Below are positions 17,227 to 26,916 of a stretch of 39,338 bases of DNA, piece after piece (positions within the stretch are counted from its first letter, which is position 1; the number at the start of each line of letters is the position of its first letter). The translations under genes were made by a program, and so were the position numbers. This stretch comes from Bacteroidota bacterium (GTDB taxonomy: Bacteria > Bacteroidota > Rhodothermia > Rhodothermales > Bin80), in contig JAPPGC010000029.1 of the NCBI GenBank assembly GCA_028875125.1, positions 1 to 39,338 of the forward strand. Direction: 5' to 3'. A model generated the notes under the pieces. The model did no database searches. It worked only from the letters and a program-made list of their open reading frames with translations, and was not told the DNA's origin.

Positions 17227-17526
17227 CTATCTCCACAACATCAGTGATATTAGCGCAAATTGGAGTGGAACAGCCACTGCAAACCCAAGCCAGGTGTTCT
17301 TTACTTCTCTGTTCTTCAAAGTTTCGGTGTAACCTCTTTCGAACATCGAACGCTCACCTTCCTCATATTTCGCAGACAAGCCAACAGAGACCTTGGGGGA
17401 ACGCAGGTATACAATCATTACTCCAATGAGGCCAAACAGGAATCCGGCCCAGAACCATTTCGTCACTGAAACAGAATTAGCCTCCAATTCGGCATCCTGA
17501 ATCGCAGAAGAATTAATGCTTGTCAT
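17227..17526 (-). CDS. Small two-span membrane protein, unknown function
   Basis: A 99-residue protein with two predicted transmembrane helices (about 22-41 and 79-98) joined by a charged loop containing a tyrosine- and glutamate-rich stretch (SAKYEEGERSMFERGYTETL). No family is recognised. The helix start KWFWAGFLFGLIGVMIVYLRSP, ending in a charged cap, looks like a genuine membrane protein and not a chance frame. A weak GAAGAAG lies about 8 nt before the ATG. It has no close neighbour on its strand. Confidence 0.6.
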   Translation of the reverse strand: MTSINSSAIQDAELEANSVSVTKWFWAGFLFGLIGVMIVYLRSPKVSVGLSAKYEEGERSMFERGYTETLKNREVKNTWLGFAVAVPLQFALISLMLWR

Positions 17527-18000
17527 GGAGAGACTTCTTCTTTGAATGAATCAATGAATCTTGTTAAACCCCTGAGTCAAAGGATTATTGAGAAATCTAA
17601 CTCTGGGATCTTCATTCTCATGATACACCTGAAGACCGAAATGGATTGGACTCGGCAACATTACCCCTACAAGACATCTGGTCATGCATCCCACAGTGCC
17701 ATGAACAAGGGGCTGGAGTCTCAAGTTCCTTGTCTCTGTGAAATAAAGATCCCTCAAAGGGTGAGGGTTCCCACATCGTGGGATGGGAAACCCGATTTTT
17801 GTATAACCTGCGTAGGTGTTGTTGTCTGCAGTATCGATGATGGGTTACTTGATGTCAGGGACCCCTGCCCTAACCGCGGATTGACTGCTGCACATGGTCC
17901 ACCAGCGGAGCATCCGTCACAACTAAGTATTCCGATGATAATTCAGGTTCGGGATGTCTAGACAGATTCTTGACAGCAGTCCGAAAATCCACAGCAGCTT
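17527..18000. other. Spacer without a recognised gene
   Basis: A plus-strand open frame (17542-17961) is present but its composition and sequence resemble no protein and it has no ribosome-binding site, so I do not call it. One compact hairpin, CCCAC-ATC-GTGGG, is at 17770-17782. The end of this stretch may hold the lost 5' end of the broken gene that follows. Confidence 0.3.
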
Positions 18001-18279
18001 TTGGCAGCACAGCTGCCAAACTCGAATCGTATCTTTAGACTTCGTCGCTACAATGGCTTAGGCCACGAACACACGAATCGCATTGAGGGTGAAGTATTTT
18101 ACGATTTCCATATCCATTACGCCACCCAACGGTATCAGGAATTAGGAATGAACGAAGATTCGTTCGCGGCTCGGACAGATCGCTATGGAGACTAAGAAGT
18201 CGATCTCATCTGCTCAGTCAACGATGGGAATTTCATAATTCCAGACAATAATCAGTTAGAGATATTCAGCAAGAATTAA
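18001..18279 (+). pseudogene. Small gene upstream of DUF1828 gene, broken by an in-frame TAA
   Basis: Reading from a TTG at 18001 gives a protein-like sequence with NRIFRLRRYNG, HEHTNRIEG and FYDFHIHYATQRYQELG, ending in TDRYGD. A TAA at 18193-18195 interrupts it, after which the same frame continues for 27 more codons (EVDLICSVNDGNFIIPDN...) and stops at 18277-18279, one base before the DUF1828 ATG. The tight junction and the uninterrupted flow of protein-like sequence show an original gene of about 95 or more codons, disabled by one nonsense change (probably from a Tyr codon). The family has no name I know; it pairs with DUF1828 genes as far as I recall. The 5' end is not certain. Confidence 0.7.
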
Positions 18280-18280
18280 G

Positions 18281-19054
18281 ATGATCTTCTCCGAGATAGA
18301 GCAATCGTTCAAGGAAAAAGTGTCTGACAAGGTTCGAATCTCTTCAGAGGGTATTGATCGGTACCGAGTTTTTACTCCATTTGTTTTTAATGATGGAGAT
18401 CATCTGGCAGTTGTACTACGGAAGTATGGTAGTCGAGTTGTACTTACCGATGAGGCTGATACCTATATGCACCTGACATACTCAATGAAAGAGAAAGACT
18501 TGCAAAGCGGTACTCGCTATGAGATCATATCCAATACTCTGTCAACTTTTGGGATTCAAGATGTAGATGGCGAGTTAATCCTTGAAGTGCCTGACCATCA
18601 ATATGGGGGTGCATTATTTTCTTTCATTCAGGCAATCCTGAAGATCTCTGATGTTTCATTCCTCACTCGAGAGTATGTCAGGTCAACATTCATGGAAGAC
18701 TTCAAGTCACTACTCTGTGAAACTGTAGATCAGAAACGCATAGTGTTTGACTGGAATGATCCAGTACGAGATCCAGAGGGAAAATATTCGGTCGATTGCC
18801 AAATTAATGGAATGCGTACTCCACTATATATCAGTGCGCTGAGTGGTGACAGTAAGACGAGGGATGCAACGATTGCGTTGCTGCAATTTGAAAAGTGGGG
18901 AATGCCATTTCAGTCAATGGCTATTTTTGAGAATCAGGAGGCGATTGGTCGCAGGGTACTTGCTAGATTCACGGATGTGTGTGACAAGCAGTTTTCTAGT
19001 TTGAAATCAAATCGGAAGCGCATCCAGAAATTTTTGCTTGAGAATCTGAACTAA
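18281..19054 (+). CDS. DUF1828-domain protein
   Basis: A 257-residue soluble protein. The N-terminal 90 residues match the DUF1828 pattern: a short helix, then FVFNDGDHLAVVLRKYGSRVVLTDEADTYMHL in two adjoining segments, then GTRYEIISNTLSTFGI. The remainder, with VRSTFMEDFKSLL and DATIALLQFEKWGMPF, is the usual C-terminal part of this family. Function is unknown; members often sit in accessory regions, sometimes next to small partner genes. The gene starts one base after the end of the broken upstream gene, so it was probably translated by coupling to it, and its expression may now be reduced. Confidence 0.82.
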   Translation: MIFSEIEQSFKEKVSDKVRISSEGIDRYRVFTPFVFNDGDHLAVVLRKYGSRVVLTDEADTYMHLTYSMKEKDLQSGTRYEIISNTLSTFGIQDVDGELILEVPDHQYGGALFSFIQAILKISDVSFLTREYVRSTFMEDFKSLLCETVDQKRIVFDWNDPVRDPEGKYSVDCQINGMRTPLYISALSGDSKTRDATIALLQFEKWGMPFQSMAIFENQEAIGRRVLARFTDVCDKQFSSLKSNRKRIQKFLLENLN

Positions 19055-19065
19055 ATTTTGTGCAA

Positions 19066-19094
19066 TCGGCGTTGCGCTTCCAAGGTAACGCCGA
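19066..19094. terminator. Hairpin downstream of the DUF1828 gene
   Basis: A perfect 8-bp inverted repeat, TCGGCGTT with AACGCCGA, extendable to about 10 bp with one wobble, sits 12 nt after the DUF1828 stop. There is no T run after it, so it may be a pause or mRNA-end structure in place of a classic intrinsic terminator. Nothing else was seen in the 240-nt spacer. Confidence 0.45.
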
Positions 19095-19293
19095 CGACCT
19101 CCGCAGAAACAGCTTGTTGCCGTTCTTTTGCAACCGAATGCGTCGTGAGGCTTGGTATACTTCCTAGTAATGGATCTGTGTAAGAAACTTCAAAGGGAAC
19201 CAAAGAGATAGGCCCTCAACACAGAACCTGATCGGCGCATCCTAAACGAAATTTGCACGTAGGAAATTTTAACATGCATATCAAAGTTTAAAA

Positions 19294-19560
19294 ATGAATC
19301 ACCGAGTCATATCCTCTGCATTGTTTGTTCTAAGTGCAATGTTCTTGACAGGATGTGGGGATAGTCTTGTTGAGATGGCGATGGCCTGGGAATTCCTCGG
19401 ATGCTGTGGTTTGATCATACTAATACTGGATATTATCGCCATCGTTGAGATTGCCGGAAGTTCACGTGATACGACCGCCAAATTCATCTGGATTATCTTC
19501 ATTGTTCTCGCTCCGTTCATGGGATTGATTGCTTACTACGTATTTGCAGATCGTTCATAG
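19294..19560 (+). CDS. Small lipoprotein with PLDc_N-like membrane domain
   Basis: An 88-residue protein with a signal peptide and lipobox (FLTGC, Cys21) followed by two hydrophobic segments (about 36-53 and 65-84). The second half, DIIAIVEIAGSSRDTTAKFIWIIFIVLAPFMGLIAYY read in pieces, matches the PLDc_N family found at the N terminus of cardiolipin synthases and as free small proteins. No phospholipase catalytic domain is attached. Its role is unknown. Confidence 0.75.
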   Translation: MNHRVISSALFVLSAMFLTGCGDSLVEMAMAWEFLGCCGLIILILDIIAIVEIAGSSRDTTAKFIWIIFIVLAPFMGLIAYYVFADRS

Positions 19561-20128
19561 CCTGGCGAACCCAGATAGACTTGGTCCCAAAATCAGGGAC
19601 GCTAGACTAAAAAGTCAGAACCGTCCAGGATTCGCGGCGTCTCTTCCAAACCCCTGATATTCTTGCACACGAGGCAGACCGAGAACCGTAATAATTCACT
19701 GTCTTAGTCTCCTACCGAGTCGTTCGCAGACTATGCGAATGTATATGTTATTGATTGATCATAGATGAGAATATCGGACAGCTATTCAATGCGACAGGCA
19801 GGATGGTCCATACTCTGAGTGCATACTCATTCATCGACAGCACCAGATCTCCATTTTTCGTATATACTAACGCAACAGGATATAGTCATGTGCACTTTAC
19901 CAATGTTTTCTGTAACCTTTCTTGATGAAAAAATTGATGAGCATTTTGAAGTCCTGCTATGGTAATGCCAAGGCATTCAGTCACGTGTTAGCATTGGCGC
20001 CCCAATGGCTTGGCAAAGTGGCCCGCCAACCAATGTCCACGGGCGACAGATACTTCAACCTAACTGCAACCTACACGCGAGGTTATAATTGACAACAAAT
20101 ATTCTTTCTGCAGATCACATCAGCCGAA
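19561..20128. other. Gene-free spacer with several short inverted repeats
   Basis: No gene is supported on either strand. At 19960-20040 there are clustered short palindromes: AATGCC-AA-GGCATT, CATTG-GCGCCC-CAATG and TTGGC-N10-GCCAA. They may form a structured region or a decayed repeat element. The promoter of the phosphodiesterase gene should lie near its right end, where TTGACA occurs at about 20090. Confidence 0.3.
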
Positions 20129-21370
20129 ATGATTAGGAGACCCTTGCAGAAGACAATTCCTTCTCTCTCGATTGTGCTGATGGCCTTTTTACTGCAGGGC
20201 TGTTACAACGAAGAGACTCCGCGTGCAGTAATTCTCGTCTCAATCGATGGCTTGCACCCAGATTACCTTGACACTCTCCACACACCAAACCTCCTCGAAA
20301 TTGCCGCCAACGGAGTACATCCGGATTATATGGAGCCGGTTTTCCCAACCAAGACCTTTCCCAATCACTACAGCCTTATAACAGGCTTGTATCCGGCTAA
20401 CCACGGTATCGTTAACAATTCTATGTACGATCCGGATCTTGGTCTTTCATTTCGGCTCAGCGACAGAGAAGCTGTCTCGGACCATAGATGGTGGAAAGGA
20501 GAACCGCTTTGGATTACTGTACAGAAGCAAAACCGTACCAGCGCCACCTATTTTTGGCCTGGCTCTGAAGCACCTATCCAGGGAATGCGACCAACTTATT
20601 GGATGGAGTACGATTCTTCATTGCCATATGGCGCACGTATAGACTCGGCTATGGTAGCTATTACTCGATCTCCTCGCCCTGCATTGGTCACAATTTATTT
20701 CAGCGCAGTTGATTCTCGGGGACATGAGTTCGGACCTGATGCTACCGAAACTCGCGAAGCTCTGCGAGAAATTGATGGACAAGTGGGCAATCTGATTGCT
20801 CGGCTCCGTGAAGAAGGGTTGGAAAACGAAGTTAATATCGTAGTGGTCGGAGATCATGGAATGGCAGCTACATCAAGCGAAGAGGTTGTGCTGGTAGATG
20901 ACTATATTGATCTCGAGGAAGTTTACATCACGGACCTTGGTCCGATAGGACTTTTTAATGTAAAAGATTCTACACGAGTAGAAAGCTTGCTGGCCGACCT
21001 CAATAAGATGCCGCATGCGCGCTGGTTCAAGCGGGGTCACTTGCCCGCAGAGTTGCGCTATAGTGGTAGCACACGTATTTCGGATCTCGTTGGCATTGCG
21101 GACGATGGATGGCAAATGGCTACCAAGTCGCGATTTGAAAGTAACCCAGATTTTTACTCGGGCGGAAACCACGGATATGAACCATGGCATCAATCAATGC
21201 ATACCGTCTTCATTGCGTATGGTCCACAGTTCAAGCAGGGCCTGAAATCACATGGATTTTCATTAATCCACGTCTATGAACTCCTGTGCGCTGTTCTTGA
21301 TATTGAACCTGCAGAAAATGATGGCAACCTTGACGAAGTCGTACACTTTCTACAAACAGAAACTGGTTAA
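20129..21370 (+). CDS. Nucleotide pyrophosphatase/phosphodiesterase lipoprotein (alkaline phosphatase superfamily)
   Basis: A 413-residue protein with a lipobox (LLQGC, Cys25). The catalytic domain is of the NPP type: Asp40 in ILVSIDGLHPDYL, the nucleophile Thr76 in FPTKTFPNHYSL, Asn97 in HGIVNN, then SAVDSRGHEFGP, VVVGDHGMA and GGNHGYEP, which give the remaining metal ligands of a two-zinc site. Such enzymes cleave nucleotide diesters or sugar nucleotides outside the cytoplasm, for example for phosphate or nucleoside scavenging. The lipid anchor places it at the membrane surface. It is followed 3 nt later by a small exported protein, so the two are likely cotranscribed. Confidence 0.93.
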   Translation: MIRRPLQKTIPSLSIVLMAFLLQGCYNEETPRAVILVSIDGLHPDYLDTLHTPNLLEIAANGVHPDYMEPVFPTKTFPNHYSLITGLYPANHGIVNNSMYDPDLGLSFRLSDREAVSDHRWWKGEPLWITVQKQNRTSATYFWPGSEAPIQGMRPTYWMEYDSSLPYGARIDSAMVAITRSPRPALVTIYFSAVDSRGHEFGPDATETREALREIDGQVGNLIARLREEGLENEVNIVVVGDHGMAATSSEEVVLVDDYIDLEEVYITDLGPIGLFNVKDSTRVESLLADLNKMPHARWFKRGHLPAELRYSGSTRISDLVGIADDGWQMATKSRFESNPDFYSGGNHGYEPWHQSMHTVFIAYGPQFKQGLKSHGFSLIHVYELLCAVLDIEPAENDGNLDEVVHFLQTETG

Positions 21371-21373
21371 CCC

Positions 21374-21889
21374 ATGTACCGCGCCTTCCCCTTCTTACTG
21401 ATCCTGCTATACGCACCTGCGACCTTTGCCCAAGAAGCAAACCCCGAGGATGTAAGCAGCCCTGATGTCATTGTGCAAACCCTTTACGATATCATCTCAA
21501 CTCCCGCCGGTGAAGCCCCGGATTGGGACCGGTGGCGTACCCTGTTCATTCCCGAAGCCCGACTTATTGCTATAAGCTCCAATGAATCGGGAAGAAACAG
21601 CTACTTCACCTGGACCTATGAAGAATACATAAGTCAGGTAGGGCCTTACTTTCTGGAAAACCCATTCTACGAGGTGGAAGTTAGTCATACCTCAGAACGG
21701 TTCGGCAACTTGGTTCACCGATTTAGCACCTATGAATCCTATCGGGCTTTGGGACTCGAGCCATTCTCCCGGGGAATAAACAGTATCCAGCTTTTGCGCA
21801 TGGACAATCGCTGGTGGATTGTGACAATTTTCTGGCAGTCAGAGTCAGATAGCTTACCTTTGCCCAAAAAATATCTGCCCGGAGAGTAG
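21374..21889 (+). CDS. Exported NTF2-like protein of unknown function
   Basis: A 171-residue protein with a signal peptide (MYRAFPFLLILLYAPATFAQ). The mature part has the pattern DVIVQTLYDIIS, WDRWRTLFIPEARLI, ending in GINSIQLLRMDNRWWIVTIFW. That layout, helices then a curved sheet with an end WWIVTIFW strand, resembles the SnoaL/NTF2-like fold of about 130 residues. Such proteins occur widely in marine bacteria without known function. The spacing of 3 nt to the phosphodiesterase suggests a shared transcript. Confidence 0.78.
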   Translation: MYRAFPFLLILLYAPATFAQEANPEDVSSPDVIVQTLYDIISTPAGEAPDWDRWRTLFIPEARLIAISSNESGRNSYFTWTYEEYISQVGPYFLENPFYEVEVSHTSERFGNLVHRFSTYESYRALGLEPFSRGINSIQLLRMDNRWWIVTIFWQSESDSLPLPKKYLPGE

Positions 21890-22217
21890 TTGTATCTCGC
21901 ATGGGGCGCTCCCTTTTGTGTGTCTTTGGCAGCTTCGCTGACGGTTTGAATATTCTTGCTAATCTGGTCACTCGTTATTAGTTTACCGGTAACCGGGCGA
22001 TGAATTGGGTGATTTTTCCTGGTTCTGGTGCAGTTGCGTGTTGGTATTAGCTGTCTCTGGCATCCAGAGGGCTAGCGACATAAGGAACCAGGAGACCACT
22101 GGATGGTATTCACCGTTGCATCGCTCAGTGCTCGATCCTGTTAGCACAAATTTGCGTGCTGCGAGCACAACTATGATTATGACGTGAGCGTACGTTGAGA
22201 TAATTTATATCCAAATA
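21890..22217. other. Gene-free spacer upstream of the E1 dehydrogenase
   Basis: No gene was seen. A short near-palindrome ACCGGTAACCGG lies at about 21983. The AT-rich segment just before 22218 (TAATTTATATCCAAATA) probably belongs to the promoter or leader of the dehydrogenase gene. Confidence 0.3.
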
Positions 22218-24383
22218 ATGGCTGACCTACCGCTTGATCTTACTATAAAACCTACCGGCTTAGTCAAACCGGTAGCACAGACAAGTACAAACGGTCAAAG
22301 CCCCTCGACAAATTCGGAATCCACTACGCTTACAGGCAGAACCGGTTACGGAGAGGGGCTTGAGGTTGAACCCATTAGTCCTGAGGACTTCGACGCGAAT
22401 TTCCTGCTGCGCGCTTTTCGCATTATGCTCACGGCGCGTAGACTGGATGGAAAGATGCTCTCGCTCCTTAAACAAGGGAAGGGGTTTTTTCATATTGGAT
22501 GCAGTGGACATGAAGCCACTCAAACAGCTATTGGCTTGTTGAGTAAGCCTGGACATGACTGGTTCTGCCCATACTATCGTGACCTTGCACTGGCACTCAC
22601 CCTGGGACAAACGGTTGAGGAAACCCTCCTTGACCACTTGGCAAAAGCAGACAGCGTTAATTCTGGCGGGCGCCAAATGCCCGCACATTATGGTGCAAGG
22701 GACAAGAATATCTTCACAGTCTGTTCCTCGGTCGCATCCCAGTACCTGCCGGCATTAGGATTTGCTATGGCCTCTGTAAAACAAGGGACAGACGCGTTCG
22801 CGCTCTGCTCCGGAGGAGATGGGGCCACTTCCCAAGGGGATTTTCACGAGGCTCTAAACTGGGCAGCCCGAAGTAAAGCACCACTCCTGTTCCTTGTGCA
22901 GGATAATAAGTATGCGATTAGCGTACCGATATCCGAACAGACTGCAGGAGGTACGCCCTACAAACTGGCCGCAGGCTACGAAGGCTTAGCCAGGTACAGA
23001 GTGGATGGTACAGATTTCTTTGAAGTCTATGCTGCCGCCAAGGCAGCAATTGCCCACTTGCGTGCGGGAAGAGGACCTGTCTGCCTAGTAACCGATGTTG
23101 TTCGCCTACTTCCGCATTCCTCCTCGGATAACCACCTCAAGTACCGCACAGAAGAAGAACTCCTCGAGGATCGTCTAATTGATCCCGTTTCCAGACTTGA
23201 GCACTTTTTGATGGAAAGGGAGATATTAACCGCTTCGCAGGCAGAGACTATGCGCGCGGAGATCAAAAAGGAAGTTGATGAAACGGCCCAGGCTGTCGAA
23301 CAGAAAAAAGATCCTGAACCAGCAAGCGCAACAATGCACGTCCTGTTCGAGGGAAAACTGGATCTTGACTACTACGCGAGTGAACCCTCGGGTCCCCCTG
23401 TTGTCATGGTTGATGCTATCAACCATGCACTTCATGAGGAAATGACCCGAGATGAGTCTATGCTTGTATATGGGGAAGATGTGGCAGGTGGCAAAGGCGG
23501 AGTCTTCACTGCTACGCGTGGACTAACCGAACAATTTGGAGAAGAGCGGTGCTTTAACTCCCCCCTTGCAGAAGCCTCTATCATCGGCACCGCTGTTGGT
23601 CTAAGTGCCGCTGGATTCAAACCCGTAGTGGAAATCCAGTTCGCCGATTATGTATGGCCTGCAATGCAGCACCTGCGCAATCAGGTGCCCACACTGCGTC
23701 ACCGCTCCAATAATGCATGGTCCTGTCCAATGGTTATCCGTGTACCGTGTGGGGGTTATATCCACGGCGGACCATGTCATTCGCAGAATATCGAGAGTAT
23801 CTTCGGTCATATGCCGGGATATTGCATTGTAATGCCTTCCTCGGCCACAGATGCCAAAGGACTGCTCAAGACTGCCATCCGAAGTGAGGACCCAGTCATA
23901 TTCCTCGAGCATAAAGCTTTGTATCGGGCGGCCAGCGCCAGAAGCCCCGAGCCAGACAAAGACTACCTGATCCCGCTGGGCAAGGCACGTACAGTTCGCG
24001 AAGGAACAGACTTGACAATCGTTACCTACGGTCTTATGGTGTACAAGTCTCTGATGGTTGCGAGACAGCTCTCACGAGAAAACCAGTTGTCTGTCGAGGT
24101 GATTGATCTTCGTACATTAGTACCCCTTGACATTGAAACCGTCCTAGCCTCCGTCCGCAAGACGCACCGCTTGTTGGTTGTGCACGAGGACCATGAATTC
24201 CTTGGTTACGGCGCAGAGATCTGCGCCCAGATAGGTGATATGGCGTTCGATTGTTTGGACGCGCCAATCCGGCGAGTTGCTGGAAAGTTCTCCTTTGTGC
24301 CCTTCGCAAGCCCGCTGGAGCAGGAAGTCCTCCCGCAAGATGAGGATATCCTGACGGCCGCCCGCTCACTTGCGATTTGGTAG
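22218..24383 (+). CDS. 2-oxoacid dehydrogenase E1, fused alpha and beta subunits
   Basis: A 721-residue thiamine-diphosphate enzyme. The first 50 residues are Thr/Ser-rich and unlike the family. The alpha part (about 55-365) carries HIGCSGHEA, CPYYRD, and the TPP/Mg motif GGDG (199-202) with Asn230. The beta part (about 390-720) has VYGEDVAGGKGGVF, the transketolase central domain GFKPVVEIQFADY and a C-terminal domain VIDLRTLVPLD. Alpha2beta2 enzymes decarboxylate pyruvate or branched-chain 2-oxoacids and acylate the lipoyl E2; such fusions are common in Bacteroidota. The substrate cannot be told from sequence alone. No E2 or E3 gene is adjacent. It converges on the GWxTD gene, 6 nt away. Confidence 0.94.
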   Translation: MADLPLDLTIKPTGLVKPVAQTSTNGQSPSTNSESTTLTGRTGYGEGLEVEPISPEDFDANFLLRAFRIMLTARRLDGKMLSLLKQGKGFFHIGCSGHEATQTAIGLLSKPGHDWFCPYYRDLALALTLGQTVEETLLDHLAKADSVNSGGRQMPAHYGARDKNIFTVCSSVASQYLPALGFAMASVKQGTDAFALCSGGDGATSQGDFHEALNWAARSKAPLLFLVQDNKYAISVPISEQTAGGTPYKLAAGYEGLARYRVDGTDFFEVYAAAKAAIAHLRAGRGPVCLVTDVVRLLPHSSSDNHLKYRTEEELLEDRLIDPVSRLEHFLMEREILTASQAETMRAEIKKEVDETAQAVEQKKDPEPASATMHVLFEGKLDLDYYASEPSGPPVVMVDAINHALHEEMTRDESMLVYGEDVAGGKGGVFTATRGLTEQFGEERCFNSPLAEASIIGTAVGLSAAGFKPVVEIQFADYVWPAMQHLRNQVPTLRHRSNNAWSCPMVIRVPCGGYIHGGPCHSQNIESIFGHMPGYCIVMPSSATDAKGLLKTAIRSEDPVIFLEHKALYRAASARSPEPDKDYLIPLGKARTVREGTDLTIVTYGLMVYKSLMVARQLSRENQLSVEVIDLRTLVPLDIETVLASVRKTHRLLVVHEDHEFLGYGAEICAQIGDMAFDCLDAPIRRVAGKFSFVPFASPLEQEVLPQDEDILTAARSLAIW

Positions 24384-24389
24384 CCCCTA

Positions 24390-26822
24390 CTACTCCAGAA
24401 ACAGGTCCTGTGTCCGTTCGGACTTTTTACCTGTAGCGTTATCCCGAACGACCAAGGTTAGCGTGTATAGTCCTGTTTCCTGATCACTGGCGTCCAGTAT
24501 TTGGTACAGGTATTCTTCCGTTTGTGAACCACTCCCCGTGTAGCTTACAGATACCCCCTCTCTGTCCCGCCCGAAGATGCCCCGCACCACACGCCGAACC
24601 CCACGGTCAGTGTTCTTGGGTTCCAGCGTGATTTCTACATCATAGTCTGTGCTACCCTGAGCGTTTAGGTCTAGTCCGTAGATCTCGAAGTACAAATAAA
24701 TGGGCCATTCAGTCGAGTACACACTCCATGGTGCAGGTAGGATTGACAGATCTTTGCGGACGACCTCGGCGGCACCCCCAGGAGCACCGTTTTCTGCCTG
24801 TTCGACCGAATAGGCAAGCATGATGTCACTCAAAATGACGCCAGGCTGATTGTAGTCTGGTACCGAAATCTCCCGACGCTGCACAGCGACCGTCTGTCCG
24901 CTGGCAGTCTCAAATTCGACCGAGAGCTCATGTGTGCCTGACGGAACCCGCATCTCCTGCGTATCAACCCATAGATGCTGCTCCGCAAACGACATCACCT
25001 GATTGGTGGGCAAACCATAAATATTTCGCGTACGCTCTACCAAAACCTCCCTTTGATCATTTATGAGAAATGTCCCCGCACTCGCATTTACCTCTATCAT
25101 TTCGGCCGAGGGATCATAGGTGGATTCCAGCGGAATACCATAGTTCACAAACAGCTCTGTTTGCTGTCCGTCTCCCTTGAATGAGCTAATCAAAAATGGC
25201 AGCTCAATCTGGCGACCTGGTGCTTCATACTCATACCGTTGCGGGGTTTCGCGAATGATTTCTTTCGTGATTCGAATGTAGTCGTTTTCAAAACTGTTTA
25301 CACGCGTCGCCATATCCTCAGCCGAAGGTGAGTACATGCGATATTCACCGTTCCGAAACGGATCTTCAAACACGAAACGAAAATCCCCATATTCCCAAAT
25401 GTTATAGGAATTCATTTCTTCAAATGCCTGGCGGGCAGTTGAATAAACATTGCCGAATGACTGGCTGCCGTCTACTGTGATCGGCATTGTACCAGCTGAA
25501 TCATCGGCAGCAGAAGTCACCGAGTTGACCATGGCCCCCACAACTGCCTGACGGGCCGAAAAGACGCCGTCTTCTTGGGGATGCAGAACAATATCCGAAA
25601 TTGGCCGCCCGTACCGGATCAGGATCTGACCACGCTCCGTTTCCCAACCACGCAGATCAAGTCCCTTGGAGCTGTAAAGCAGATCTGCATACGTCAACCG
25701 AAAATAATGCTCCAGTTTACGTTCGTTGTAGGAAGTCAGGAATCTTGGATCCTGACTAGCCCAGTATCGTGCCCGGTAGGCTACCGAATCAGCTGCTTCC
25801 TGCCTTTTCTCATCCCGCGTCAGGAATAGTCCCAAATCCTCGTATGCGCGCCGTTCATCTCTTTCCATAAACTCAAAGGCCGTCTCAAACGAGCGGTTGG
25901 CTACGTCCATATTGCCCAACTGATAGTTCGCTACTCCCAGATAACGCCAAAGATCAGGATCTTCCGGATAAAACCTGTACATCACGTCCAGCGTGCTCAT
26001 GGCATCCTCATACTCTCCCTTAAGTACATATATCTGCATCATTTCGTCGTACACGGTGCGCCTCCTGGGATCAACTTCAAGGGCCTTTTCCAGGTGTCCA
26101 ACTGCACGCAGATATGCCCTTTCGGCCCGCCTGCTAAGATCTAATACATCTGCGCCTTGGGCTCTTAAGGTCCCTATATCAAACTGGTCACCCAGAAAAA
26201 CTTCATTTGGATTGATGACCGCGAAATTGTTCGGATTGCTAGCAGCCGTGCCGTCAAGGTAATCATCAAAGGTCTCCTGCCCTAGATCGTCATAATTTGG
26301 GTCATCTGACTCCCGTCCACTTCCTGCATAACCGTAACTCACAGAGGGCATCATGATCGCATTGCGGTATTTCCAAAAACTCCGGATATACACTCTCCCC
26401 AATTCCTCGTGCGCGTGCGCATTGTCTGGATCTATCTTGAGTATCCTGCGGGCGGTATCCAACCGACGTGCCTCCCGCATACGGTCTCCTAGAAGCCCCC
26501 AGGACGGTACTCTATACTGTTCCAAACGAGCGACTAGAAATTCTACATTCTCCGGTTCAATCTCCAGCGCCTGCTCCAGCGTACGTCTTGCACGACCTTC
26601 GTCGTACAGGGGAGTTTCAAAATAAACGCGGGAAAGCAGGAAAAGCGCTTCAGCCAGCTGCGGATTCTCCTGAGCAACTTGCCCAAAGACCTCTGCAGCA
26701 TCCTTGTATCGCCCCTCTCTAAACGCCTGTCGACCAGGCTCAAGCGGATCAGACTGTGCAAGTACCTGCTGCGCTTCCAAACCCAGTAGACAAATTGCGA
26801 GAAGCACTATCAACTGTTTCAT
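24390..26822 (-). CDS. Exported TPR / GWxTD-domain protein
   Basis: An 810-residue exported protein with a signal peptide ending QVLAQ. Residues about 25-330 hold several tetratricopeptide repeats (segments such as LAEALFLLSRVYFETPLYDEGRA shortened here to ALFLLSRVYFETPL), with a second group around VDPRRRTVYDEMMQIYVLKG. The middle carries a GWxTD-like motif YWASQDP followed by LRGWETERGQILIRYGRP, the mark of the family. The last 250 residues are beta-rich. GWxTD proteins are typical of Bacteroidota and relatives and have unknown roles. I chose the ATG at 26822; a TTG five codons upstream also is in frame. It lies 94 nt after tyrS on the same strand. Confidence 0.88.
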   Translation of the reverse strand: MKQLIVLLAICLLGLEAQQVLAQSDPLEPGRQAFREGRYKDAAEVFGQVAQENPQLAEALFLLSRVYFETPLYDEGRARRTLEQALEIEPENVEFLVARLEQYRVPSWGLLGDRMREARRLDTARRILKIDPDNAHAHEELGRVYIRSFWKYRNAIMMPSVSYGYAGSGRESDDPNYDDLGQETFDDYLDGTAASNPNNFAVINPNEVFLGDQFDIGTLRAQGADVLDLSRRAERAYLRAVGHLEKALEVDPRRRTVYDEMMQIYVLKGEYEDAMSTLDVMYRFYPEDPDLWRYLGVANYQLGNMDVANRSFETAFEFMERDERRAYEDLGLFLTRDEKRQEAADSVAYRARYWASQDPRFLTSYNERKLEHYFRLTYADLLYSSKGLDLRGWETERGQILIRYGRPISDIVLHPQEDGVFSARQAVVGAMVNSVTSAADDSAGTMPITVDGSQSFGNVYSTARQAFEEMNSYNIWEYGDFRFVFEDPFRNGEYRMYSPSAEDMATRVNSFENDYIRITKEIIRETPQRYEYEAPGRQIELPFLISSFKGDGQQTELFVNYGIPLESTYDPSAEMIEVNASAGTFLINDQREVLVERTRNIYGLPTNQVMSFAEQHLWVDTQEMRVPSGTHELSVEFETASGQTVAVQRREISVPDYNQPGVILSDIMLAYSVEQAENGAPGGAAEVVRKDLSILPAPWSVYSTEWPIYLYFEIYGLDLNAQGSTDYDVEITLEPKNTDRGVRRVVRGIFGRDREGVSVSYTGSGSQTEEYLYQILDASDQETGLYTLTLVVRDNATGKKSERTQDLFLE

Positions 26823-26916
26823 GGTAAAGGAAAACAATTTTAGACGATAAAGTTGATTACGAATAGATAATCCTCAGGATCCATAAAATATTCTCCGCAA
26901 GGATTATGCCGAGTAA

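Noticed and set aside
17542-17961. Open frame of 139 codons on the plus strand
   Set aside because: Composition is unlike coding DNA here, no ribosome-binding site, no resemblance to any family, and it runs into the region of the broken gene in a different frame.
22260-22688. Minus-strand ORF of 142 codons inside the E1 gene
   Set aside because: Antisense shadow of a clear, full-length dehydrogenase gene.
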